A stretch of 64,000 bases of DNA, taken from NCBI RefSeq assembly GCF_900100205.1, contig NZ_FNEQ01000008.1, positions 62,001 through 126,000 of the forward strand. The letters are read 5' to 3'. The notes beneath the pieces are model-generated. The model was not told where the DNA came from and did not search any database. It saw nothing but the letters and a program-made list of their open reading frames with translations. Below, one piece after another: positions 41,235-49,645 of this stretch (positions are counted from its first letter, which is position 1; every line of letters starts with the position of its first letter). The stretch comes from Duganella sp. OV510. GTDB lineage: Bacteria > Pseudomonadota > Gammaproteobacteria > Burkholderiales > Burkholderiaceae_D. The position numbers and the translations under genes are program-made.

Positions 41235-43070
41235 TCAGCCTTGCGCTGGCTGGCGGCGGTCGAGGAACAGGCTGTTGCCGTGAATTTTCTTGGCCTGTTT
41301 CTTGGATTCCGCAGCCGCCGTGGCGATCTGGTGGTGGGTGTAATACTGGTGCGGTTCGACGCGGATGGCGCCGATCGACAGGCTCATCAGGGAGTAGAAC
41401 ACTTTCTTGCCCTGGCGGTCTTCGCTGAGATAGCCGCCACGCTCGCGGTCGTCGGCGTTGTAGAAGTCCAGTACATTGTGGCTGAAGTCGTCCAGCACCG
41501 CCTGGCAGCGGCGCTCCCAGTCTTCGCTCTGGAACAGCACCATGAAGTCGTCGCCGCCGATATGGCCGACGAAGTCGCGGTCCGGGTCGATATAGCTGCG
41601 CAGGAGGTTGCCGGTCAGCTGGATCACGTCGTCACCGCGACGGTAGCCGTACACATCGTTGAACGGCTTGAAGTGGTCCAGGTCGAAGTAGCAGACCCAG
41701 AAGCGGGTGCCGCTTTCCAGCAGGCGATCGATGTGTTCGTTGATCGGCACATTGCCGGGCAGCTGCGTCAGCGGGTTGGCGTAGCGGGCGGCGTGGATCT
41801 GCATCTGCGTGATCTCGCGCATCAGGTCGTGGCCGGTGCCCATGCCGAGATAGCGCCCCTGATCGGTGATGATGAAGCCGTTGAACAGGTGGTGCGCGTC
41901 GGCCTCGGCCATGCGGTAACTGAGTTCCTGCAGGCTGGTGTTGCGGTCGGCGATCAACGGATTGCGGTCCATGAACTGCTTGCACGATTTTTTGCCGTAC
42001 AGTTCGCGCTCGTAGGGACGGGCGAAGTGTTCGATCATGTCGAAGCGGTTGATCAGGCCCAGCGGCTGCCCATTGTCGACTACCGGGATGATCTGTAGCT
42101 TGGGCTCGTGCTGGAAAATCTCATAGACCTCGTTGTTGGTGGTGCCGGTCGATACCGCCTGTACCTGGTGCAGCAGCTTGTGGATGCTGACGGCGTGCTT
42201 GTCGTTGCTGCGCTGCGGGTAGACTGCGACGCCGTTGCGCGACAGTGCCTTGACCACTTCGGCCGGCGCGGCGCGGGCTGGCAGCGGGTGAGGGCGGCCC
42301 AGGTGGTAGCCCTGGCCCAGGGCAACGCCGACGTCGCGCAGCACCAGCAGCTCGGCCTGGGTTTCGATGCCCTCGGCGATCACGCGGGTGTTGGACTTTT
42401 CCGCGATTTCCTGGATCGAGCGCACGAACTGCAATTTCACCGGGTCGTGGTTGATACCCTGGATGAAGTGCATGTCGATCTTGACGTATTCCGGGCGCAG
42501 TTCGGACCACAGGCGCAGGCTGGAGAAGCCTTCGCCGAGGTCGTCGATAGCGATCTGAAAGCCCATTTTGCGGTAATGCAGTACCGCTTCGCGCATCAAA
42601 TCATAGTCGTAGGTCGGCTGGTTTTCGGTCAGTTCGATGATGACGCGGGCCGGGTTGATGCCGATCTGGTGGATCACTTCCAGCGTCTCGCCATGGCGGG
42701 CGTCGCGCTGCAACAGCGATTCCGGGCTGACGTTGAGGAACAGCTTGCCCGGCAGTTGCAGTTCGGCGAAGCGCTCCAGCACGACCTTGCGGCATAGGTG
42801 CTCGACCTCCACCGTCAGGCCGTTGATACGCGCCACCTTGAACAAATTCATGGGTGAATGCAACGGACTGTCGGATGGCCCGCGTATCAAACCTTCATAG
42901 GCGATGATTTCGCCCGTCTGCATGTGTACAATCGGTTGAAACAGCGCACTCAGCTGCTTGCGCGCCAAAATGTCATATAAATGCGCGCGCAGCATGGCAT
43001 CCTCATCCTCTTCGCGAGGTTTAAGGTAGGTGACGGTAGCGCCACCGGATGGCTGGAGTGCGGAAGTCAC
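41235..43070 (-). CDS. EAL-CBS-GGDEF c-di-GMP signalling protein
   Basis: 611-residue cytoplasmic protein with domains in the order EAL (about 28-270), CBS pair (about 285-420) and GGDEF (about 440-600), the reverse of the common GGDEF-EAL order. The EAL signature reads EGL near residue 58, and the metal-site residues ENQ and DDLGEG are present, so phosphodiesterase activity is plausible. The cyclase signature near 505 is GGDDF instead of GGDEF, a conservative change that may reduce activity. CBS domains often bind adenine nucleotides. Divergent from the cupredoxin/GGDEF-EAL pair. Confidence 0.9.
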   Translation of the reverse strand: MTSALQPSGGATVTYLKPREEDEDAMLRAHLYDILARKQLSALFQPIVHMQTGEIIAYEGLIRGPSDSPLHSPMNLFKVARINGLTVEVEHLCRKVVLERFAELQLPGKLFLNVSPESLLQRDARHGETLEVIHQIGINPARVIIELTENQPTYDYDLMREAVLHYRKMGFQIAIDDLGEGFSSLRLWSELRPEYVKIDMHFIQGINHDPVKLQFVRSIQEIAEKSNTRVIAEGIETQAELLVLRDVGVALGQGYHLGRPHPLPARAAPAEVVKALSRNGVAVYPQRSNDKHAVSIHKLLHQVQAVSTGTTNNEVYEIFQHEPKLQIIPVVDNGQPLGLINRFDMIEHFARPYERELYGKKSCKQFMDRNPLIADRNTSLQELSYRMAEADAHHLFNGFIITDQGRYLGMGTGHDLMREITQMQIHAARYANPLTQLPGNVPINEHIDRLLESGTRFWVCYFDLDHFKPFNDVYGYRRGDDVIQLTGNLLRSYIDPDRDFVGHIGGDDFMVLFQSEDWERRCQAVLDDFSHNVLDFYNADDRERGGYLSEDRQGKKVFYSLMSLSIGAIRVEPHQYYTHHQIATAAAESKKQAKKIHGNSLFLDRRQPAQG

Positions 43071-43152
43071 GATGAATCGTTTGCCAAATGTCGGTTTAAC
43101 TGTACGATCATAGTTTCCGTTTGTGACCGGATGATGAATTTAGGAAATAAAT

Positions 43153-43779
43153 ATGCCAGGCTGTCTCCGCCGTAATGTCGTTGTGAGTTTCCTTTTTGCT
43201 CCCGCCGTCGCCGGTGCGACCGGCGTTGCAGTGCAAGTGCAAGACGCCACTGGCAAGGTGCTACCCGATACCGTCATCTATATTGAAGCGGAAGGTGGCG
43301 CGGCCACCGGCAAGCCCGGCACCGCGCTGATCGAGCAGAAGGGGCTGAAGTTCCTGCCGCTGGTGACCGTGGTGCAGACCGGCGCCATGATCAATTTCCC
43401 GAATAACGACAAGGTCCGCCACCACATTTATTCGTTCTCGCCGGCGCACAAGTTCGACCAGAAGCTGTATTCGGGCCAGGCGGCGTCGCCGCAGGTGTTC
43501 GACAAGGCCGGCACGGTGGTCCTCGGCTGTAATATCCATGACAAGATGATCGCCTACATCAAGGTGGTCGATACGCCGTATTTCGCCAAGACCGATGGCG
43601 CCGGCGCGGTGCGGATCGATTTGCCGGCGGCTGGCAAGTACGTCGTCAAGGCCTGGCACTACAATACGGTAGGCGGCGCCACACCCGAGCAGGTCCTGAC
43701 GGTGAAAATCGGCGAACTGGCCACCGCCATCTTCAAGCTGCCGATGAAGCCGATCGTGGTGGGGGACCCTGGCACATGA
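43153..43779 (+). CDS. Cupredoxin-like exported protein (methylamine-utilisation type)
   Basis: 208-residue exported protein. After a signal peptide (about 1-22), residues 25-145 form a cupredoxin-like domain with potential type 1 copper ligands: His90 or His91 (NDKVRHHIYSF), Cys126, His129 and Met132 (GCNIHDKM). A carboxypeptidase-regulatory-like beta domain seems to follow. Databases call such proteins methylamine-utilisation proteins, but no mau genes are here. Its stop overlaps the start of the GGDEF-EAL gene (ATGA), so the two are co-translated and may form a periplasmic sensor/output pair. Confidence 0.8.
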   Translation: MPGCLRRNVVVSFLFAPAVAGATGVAVQVQDATGKVLPDTVIYIEAEGGAATGKPGTALIEQKGLKFLPLVTVVQTGAMINFPNNDKVRHHIYSFSPAHKFDQKLYSGQAASPQVFDKAGTVVLGCNIHDKMIAYIKVVDTPYFAKTDGAGAVRIDLPAAGKYVVKAWHYNTVGGATPEQVLTVKIGELATAIFKLPMKPIVVGDPGT

Positions 43780-46202
43780 AAATGGATTTCCGTTTCCGCA
43801 GTCTCGAAAGCCGCATCGTCACGCTGTTCCTGGTGCTGATCGTTGCGGTGCAGCTGATTGGATTGCTGGTGATCCAGCGCGGCATCGACAACAATGCGCG
43901 CCTGGCCATCAGCGCCGAACTGAATAACGGTGCCAAGGTATTCAGCCGCCTGCTGGAGCAGAATGCGCAAAGCCTGCGCTTCGGTGCGCGGCTGCTGGCG
44001 CGCGACACGGCTTTTGTCGCGGCCATCGGCAATAATGACGAGAGCGACCGCGCCACCATCGAGTCGGCGCTGGAGAACAGCGGCCGGCGCATCAAGGCTT
44101 CGCTGTCGATGCTGATCAACGACGAACGCAAGATCACCGCCACCACCAATCCCGCGCAATCGGCAGCGCTGGAGAATATGGCGCTGTCGCTGCTGGATGC
44201 GGCCGAAGCGGCCGACGGCGCCATCGGCATTGCGATTGTCGATCACCGGCCGTTCCAGATCGTCGCCATGCCGGTCAAGGCGCCGATTACCATTGGCTGG
44301 ATCGTCATGACTTTCCCGATCGACCGCCAATTGGCGAACGATATGCGTGAAGTCAGCGCGCTGCACACCACGGTGCTGACCCGCGACCAGCAGGGCAAGT
44401 GGCTGCAGGCTGGTTCCACCTTCGTCGGCCCGTCGGCGCAGGCAGTGGTCGACCAGTTGCAGACGCTCGGCCCGACCAAGCCCGCACTGCCCTTCGATAT
44501 GACGGTGGAAACCGCCCAATACAGCGCCCGCCTGCTGTCCATCGGCGAAGACAACGGCCAGACCGCCAGCGTACTGCTGGCGCGCTCGATCGATGAAGCC
44601 ACCGCCGAATACCGGCGCCTGGAACGCTGGCTGGTGGGCCTGACGCTGGCTGGCATCGTTGCCTCGGTGCTGGCCATCGTGTTCACCGCCAAGCGCATCG
44701 CCCAGCCGATCAGCGCACTGGTGACCACCGCCAAGCGCCTGGAGGGCGGCGACTACAAGACGCCGATCGACAGCACGCGCGAGGACGAAATCGGCCAGCT
44801 GGCGCACGCCTTCGATGCCATGCGTGAAGGGATCTCCAAGCGCGAGCAGGAAATCCGCCGCCTGGCGTACTGGGACACGCTGACCAACCTGCCGAACCGC
44901 GCGCAATTCGTGCTGCTGCTGAATGACGCGCTGCTGGAAGCGAACCGCCGTGGCGAAGCGGTGTTCGTGCTGATGATGGACCTGGACCGCTTCAAGCACG
45001 TCAACGACGTCATGGGTCACAGCTTCGGCGACGCCTTGCTGCGCCAGGTGGCGGGGCGTTTGCAGCTGCTGCTGGCGAACCGTCGCCAGTCGTCGGCGCA
45101 GGTGGCGCGGCTGGGCGGCGATGAATTTGCCGTGCTGCTGCCGGCTGCGAATACCGATGCGGCGCAGGCGATGGCGGCTGAAATCCTGCTGGCGCTGGAA
45201 ACGCCGCTGTCGCTGGAGGACCAGATGGTCGACATCGGCGCCGGCCTGGGCATCGCCGGCTATCCGGATCATGCCGATGATGGCGAGACGCTACTGAGCA
45301 TGGCCGAAGTGGCGATGTACACCGCCAAGCAGCGCAACGACGGCGCCGTCATCTACGATGCGGCAATGGACAAGGGCAGCGCCAAGAGCCTGTCGCTGCT
45401 CACCGAGCTGCGCAACGCGGTCGAGCGCAACGAGTTCCGTTTGCATGTGCAGCCGAAGATATCGCTGGAAAGCGGTAAAGTGGTGGGCATGGAGGCGCTG
45501 GTGCGCTGGGTGCATCCGGAGCGCGGCAATGTGTTCCCCGACGAGTTCATTCCGTTCGCCGAGCAGACCGGCTTTATCCGCGTGCTGACGCGCTGGGTGA
45601 TGGAGCGTTCGGCCGAATTGTGCCGCGAGCTGGCCAGCAAAGGACATCACCTGAAAGTGTCGGTCAACCTGTCTACGCGCGACCTGCTGGACCAGGACCT
45701 GCCTGCCAAATTTGCCGAGCTGCTGGCACAGCACAAGCTGACGCCTGGCTCGTTCTGCCTGGAGATCACCGAGAGCGCCATCATGGACGATCCGGTACGC
45801 GCCCAGCTCACGCTGGAGCGCCTGAGCGCCATGGGACTGGACCTGTCGATCGACGATTTCGGCACCGGTTATTCGTCGCTGGCGTATCTGAAGCGCTTGC
45901 CGGTGAATGAGCTGAAGATCGACAAGTCCTTCGTGCTGAATATGGAGAAGGACGAGGGCGACACCAAGATCGTGCGCTCGACCATCGACCTTGGCCACAA
46001 CATGGGCTTGCGCGTGGTGGCGGAGGGGATCGAGAGCGAAGCGGTCTGGCGGCTGCTGGCGGAGCTGGGTTGCGACCAGGGGCAGGGCTATTTCATGAGC
46101 CGTCCGATTCCGGGTGACCAGATGATCGCCTGGCTGGAGAAGTGGCAAGCGCCGGTGATGATCGCCGCGCCGGTGGAAACCGAGGAAACGATCGATAGCT
46201 GA
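43776..46202 (+). CDS. Membrane GGDEF-EAL protein with periplasmic sensor and HAMP
   Basis: 808-residue inner-membrane protein. Helix 1 (about 13-34), a periplasmic double-Cache-like region (about 35-285), helix 2 (about 288-308), HAMP (about 310-360), GGDEF (about 375-535; intact LGGDEFAVLLP near 446) and EAL (about 550-800; MEALVRW near 572, DDFGTGYSSL). Both catalytic signatures are complete, so it may make and break c-di-GMP. The signal is presumably sensed in the periplasm; the coupled cupredoxin-like protein is the obvious candidate partner. Confidence 0.92.
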   Translation: MKMDFRFRSLESRIVTLFLVLIVAVQLIGLLVIQRGIDNNARLAISAELNNGAKVFSRLLEQNAQSLRFGARLLARDTAFVAAIGNNDESDRATIESALENSGRRIKASLSMLINDERKITATTNPAQSAALENMALSLLDAAEAADGAIGIAIVDHRPFQIVAMPVKAPITIGWIVMTFPIDRQLANDMREVSALHTTVLTRDQQGKWLQAGSTFVGPSAQAVVDQLQTLGPTKPALPFDMTVETAQYSARLLSIGEDNGQTASVLLARSIDEATAEYRRLERWLVGLTLAGIVASVLAIVFTAKRIAQPISALVTTAKRLEGGDYKTPIDSTREDEIGQLAHAFDAMREGISKREQEIRRLAYWDTLTNLPNRAQFVLLLNDALLEANRRGEAVFVLMMDLDRFKHVNDVMGHSFGDALLRQVAGRLQLLLANRRQSSAQVARLGGDEFAVLLPAANTDAAQAMAAEILLALETPLSLEDQMVDIGAGLGIAGYPDHADDGETLLSMAEVAMYTAKQRNDGAVIYDAAMDKGSAKSLSLLTELRNAVERNEFRLHVQPKISLESGKVVGMEALVRWVHPERGNVFPDEFIPFAEQTGFIRVLTRWVMERSAELCRELASKGHHLKVSVNLSTRDLLDQDLPAKFAELLAQHKLTPGSFCLEITESAIMDDPVRAQLTLERLSAMGLDLSIDDFGTGYSSLAYLKRLPVNELKIDKSFVLNMEKDEGDTKIVRSTIDLGHNMGLRVVAEGIESEAVWRLLAELGCDQGQGYFMSRPIPGDQMIAWLEKWQAPVMIAAPVETEETIDS

Positions 46203-46304
46203 ATTTGCATTTCGTCTATCGAAAAATGCATTACATCGCATTTTCGCGCGGATGATGGCGTGGCCAGCTTAAGCTGGCGGCACTGTCATCCTCCCGGAAA
46301 AATT

Positions 46305-47372
46305 ATGAACCGTCTGCTCGCCGCCATGATCGCGGCTGTCGCTCTGCATAGCCATGCCATTGCCGATGATTTCTCTCCTGGCGCCTTCAAACTGAAAAAT
46401 GGCCAGCCGAACCAGCTGCTGGTACTGGGTACCGCCCATCTGTCGCAACTGCCGAAAACCTTCGACCCATCCAATCTGAGCGCGTTGCTGGACCGGCTGG
46501 CAGCGTGGCATCCGCATGCCATTGCTATCGAAGCTTTGTCCGGTCCTCAATGCGCCTATCTGCGCAGCTATCCGGAACGCTATGCGGACACGATTAAATT
46601 CTACTGCTGGGACACCACGCCCGCGCGCGAGGCCAACGGCCTGGATGTGCCGGGAGCGACTGCGCTGGCGGAACGCATGCTGGCGTCCTGGCCGGATGCG
46701 CCAATCGCTGCGCAGCGGCGCCAGCTGGCATCGCTGCTGCTGGCGGCGGGTGAGCCGGCATCGGCGACGGTGCAGTGGCTGCGCCTGCCGGTTGCGGAGC
46801 GTCGCGCCGGCGATGGCCTGGACCAGAAGCTGGTCGAGATCCTGGAAACGCTGCGACAGAAACGCAATGAAGATTATCTGATCGCGGCACCGTTGGCCGC
46901 GCGGCTCGGCCACGAACGCGTCTACCCGATGGACGATCACACCTCCGACGCGCCGGCCACCGATGAAAAAGCCGCTGGCGAGGCAATCATGAAAGCGTGG
47001 GATAACCGCCATACCAAAGAACGCAGCAAGACCTCGGCGGAACTGGAGGCTCATCTGGACACGCCCACTGGCGTGCTGGCCATGTACCGTGCCTACAATG
47101 GCGCCGAACAAGGAGAACTGACCTTCCGCAGCGACTTCGGCGCGGCGCTGGAAGAACCGTCACCGCAGCGCTTCGGCCGTAACTACGTTGGCTCGTGGGA
47201 GACGCGCAACCTGCGCATGGCAGCCAACATCCGCGAGGTAATGACCACGCAGCCGGGCGCGCGCATGCTGGTCATCGTTGGCGCTTCGCACAAAGGATAC
47301 CTGGATGCTTATCTGAATCAGATGCACGACGTGCGCGTCATCAGCACCGAAGCGCTTTTGCGCACCGAATAA
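46305..47372 (+). CDS. DUF5694 (TraB/GumN-like) exported protein
   Basis: 355-residue protein with a signal peptide (MNRLLAAMIAAVALHSHAIA). The segment LLVLGTAHLSQLPK with GTxH, the Glu in IAIEALSG and MLVIVGASHKGYLDAYL near the end follow the TraB/DUF5694 pattern, a family related to metal-dependent proteases of the Tiki type. Activity here is not established. ATG 46305 gives the signal peptide; an earlier in-frame start at 46260 does not. Confidence 0.78.
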   Translation: MNRLLAAMIAAVALHSHAIADDFSPGAFKLKNGQPNQLLVLGTAHLSQLPKTFDPSNLSALLDRLAAWHPHAIAIEALSGPQCAYLRSYPERYADTIKFYCWDTTPAREANGLDVPGATALAERMLASWPDAPIAAQRRQLASLLLAAGEPASATVQWLRLPVAERRAGDGLDQKLVEILETLRQKRNEDYLIAAPLAARLGHERVYPMDDHTSDAPATDEKAAGEAIMKAWDNRHTKERSKTSAELEAHLDTPTGVLAMYRAYNGAEQGELTFRSDFGAALEEPSPQRFGRNYVGSWETRNLRMAANIREVMTTQPGARMLVIVGASHKGYLDAYLNQMHDVRVISTEALLRTE

Positions 47373-47461
47373 AACACGCTGATCATGCCCGCATGGCGTT
47401 GCTTATTTATTACAAAGCGCGCTATGATCGATAGACATTCCTCGACTACACGGACCCTCGA

Positions 47462-49645
47462 ATGAAGCAATTGAAACAAGCAGCGCTGGCTGCCGCAGTA
47501 CTGATGGCGCAGGGCGCCACCGCACAAACCTGCAACGTCGCTGGCGCAGGCCTGACTTATCCGGTCACCCGCACGATGGAACAGCAGGACAATTACCATG
47601 GCACGGTCATCGCCGATCCTTACCGCTGGCTGGAAGACGCCAACAGCGCGGAGACCAAGGAATGGGTGGACGCACAAAACAAGCTGACGCAGGGCTACCT
47701 GTCGCAGATTCCAGGCCGCGAGGCGATCAAGGCGCGCCTGACCAAGCTGTGGAATTATGAGCGTTTCAGCGTGCCGTTCAAGGAAGGCGGCCGCTATTTC
47801 TACAGCCGTAACGACGGTCTGCAAAATCAGGCGGTGCTGTACACCACCAAGACACTGGCCGACGTGCCTCGCCTGCTGCTTGATCCGAACACGCTGGCCG
47901 CCGACGGCACTGTGGCGCTGGCCGGCCTGGCCGTCAGTCCGAACGGGCGTTACCTGGCGTACAGCACTGCGGCGTCGGGCTCCGACTGGAACGAGATCAA
48001 GGTACGCGACATCGACAGCGGCAAGGATGTCGAGGACCACATCAAGTGGGTCAAATTCTCGCGCACCGCCTGGCTGCACGACGGTTCCGGCTTCTTCTAC
48101 AGCCGCTACGACGAACCGAAGGAAGCCACCAAGCTGGCCGACGTCAACTACTTCCAGAAGCTGTACTTTCACAAACTGGGCACGCCGCAAAGTGCGGACG
48201 TGCTGGTGTACGAGCGTCCCGACCACAAGGACTGGGGCTTCGGCGCCGAAGTCACCGAAGATGGCCGCTTCCTGGTGATTCACGCCTCGCAAGGCACGGA
48301 GAACAAGAACCGCATCTTCTACAAGGACTTGAGCAAGAAGGATGCGAAGGTGGTCGGGCTGCTGGAGGAATTCGACGCCGCCTATGACTTCATCGGCAAT
48401 GACGGTCCGGTGTTCCTGTTCCGTACCGAACGCAATGCGCCGCGCGGCCGCATTGTCAGCATCGATACGCGCAAGCCGGGTGTGCTGAACTGGAAGCAGA
48501 TCGTCCCGGAAAGCAGCAACACCATGGTGTCGGCATCGCTGGTCAACAACCAGCTGCTGGTGGATTACCTGAGCGATGCGCATAGCCTGGTCAAGGTCTT
48601 CGACCTGAAAGGCAAGGCGCTGCACGACATCGAACTGCCAGGCCTGGGCACCGCCGGCGGTTTCAGCGGCAAGCGTTCGGACACCGAAACCTTCTATTCG
48701 TACACCAGCTTCAATACGCCGTCGACCATTTATCGCTACGACCTGAAGACCAACCAGAGCAGCATCTATCGTCAGCCGAAGGTGGATTTCGACCCGGGCG
48801 CGTTTGAAACCCGCCAGGAATTCTTCACCTCGCGCGATGGCACCAAGGTGCCGATGTTCATCGTCTCGAAGAAGGGGCTGAAGCTGGATGGCAGCAACCC
48901 GACCTATCTGTATGGCTACGGCGGTTTCAATATCTCGCTGACGCCGGCGTTCTCGGTGGCCAACCTGGCGTGGCTGGAAATGGGCGGCGTCTATGTGGTG
49001 GCCAACCTGCGCGGCGGTGGCGAGTATGGCGAATCGTGGCACGCGGCCGGCACCAAGCTGCAAAAGCAGAACGTCTTCGATGACTTCATCGGCGCCGCGG
49101 AATGGCTGGTGCAGCACAAGGTAACGTCGCCGGCCAAGCTGTCGATCGGTGGCGGCAGCAACGGCGGCCTGCTGGTCGGCGCGGCGATGACCCAGCGCCC
49201 GGACCTGTTCGCGGCGGCGATTCCGCAAGTGGGCGTGCTGGATATGCTGCGCTTCCATAAGTTCACCATCGGCTGGGCGTGGACCTCGGACTATGGTTCG
49301 TCCGATAACGCGGAAGAGTTCAAGGCGCTGGTCAAGTATTCGCCGCTGCACAACCTGAAAAGGGGCACCTGCTACCCGGCGACCATGATTACCACCGCCG
49401 ACCATGACGACCGCGTGGTGCCTGCGCACAGCTTCAAGTTCGCGGCCACCGCGCAGGCCGACCAGGCGCCCGGCGGCGCGCCGATCCTGATCCGCATCGA
49501 CAGCAAGGCCGGTCACGGCGCCGGCAAGCCGACCAGCAAACAGATCGAGGAAGTTACCGATCGCTGGGGCTTCCTGACGCGCGCGCTGAACATGGCTGAC
49601 GGCCAGCAGACGCCAGCCAGCACCCACGCAACGGCGGGTCAGTAA
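47462..49645 (+). CDS. Exported prolyl oligopeptidase (S9A family)
   Basis: 727-residue serine peptidase with a signal peptide (about 1-22). A seven-blade propeller domain covers about 85-440 and an alpha/beta-hydrolase domain both ends. Catalytic residues are Ser566 (GGGSNGGLL), Asp649/650 (DHDDRVVPAHS) and His685 (KAGHGAGKP). It cleaves short peptides after proline, here in the periplasm. Its stop overlaps the start of a zinc metalloprotease gene (TAATG), so two secreted peptidases are made together. Confidence 0.92.
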   Translation: MKQLKQAALAAAVLMAQGATAQTCNVAGAGLTYPVTRTMEQQDNYHGTVIADPYRWLEDANSAETKEWVDAQNKLTQGYLSQIPGREAIKARLTKLWNYERFSVPFKEGGRYFYSRNDGLQNQAVLYTTKTLADVPRLLLDPNTLAADGTVALAGLAVSPNGRYLAYSTAASGSDWNEIKVRDIDSGKDVEDHIKWVKFSRTAWLHDGSGFFYSRYDEPKEATKLADVNYFQKLYFHKLGTPQSADVLVYERPDHKDWGFGAEVTEDGRFLVIHASQGTENKNRIFYKDLSKKDAKVVGLLEEFDAAYDFIGNDGPVFLFRTERNAPRGRIVSIDTRKPGVLNWKQIVPESSNTMVSASLVNNQLLVDYLSDAHSLVKVFDLKGKALHDIELPGLGTAGGFSGKRSDTETFYSYTSFNTPSTIYRYDLKTNQSSIYRQPKVDFDPGAFETRQEFFTSRDGTKVPMFIVSKKGLKLDGSNPTYLYGYGGFNISLTPAFSVANLAWLEMGGVYVVANLRGGGEYGESWHAAGTKLQKQNVFDDFIGAAEWLVQHKVTSPAKLSIGGGSNGGLLVGAAMTQRPDLFAAAIPQVGVLDMLRFHKFTIGWAWTSDYGSSDNAEEFKALVKYSPLHNLKRGTCYPATMITTADHDDRVVPAHSFKFAATAQADQAPGGAPILIRIDSKAGHGAGKPTSKQIEEVTDRWGFLTRALNMADGQQTPASTHATAGQ

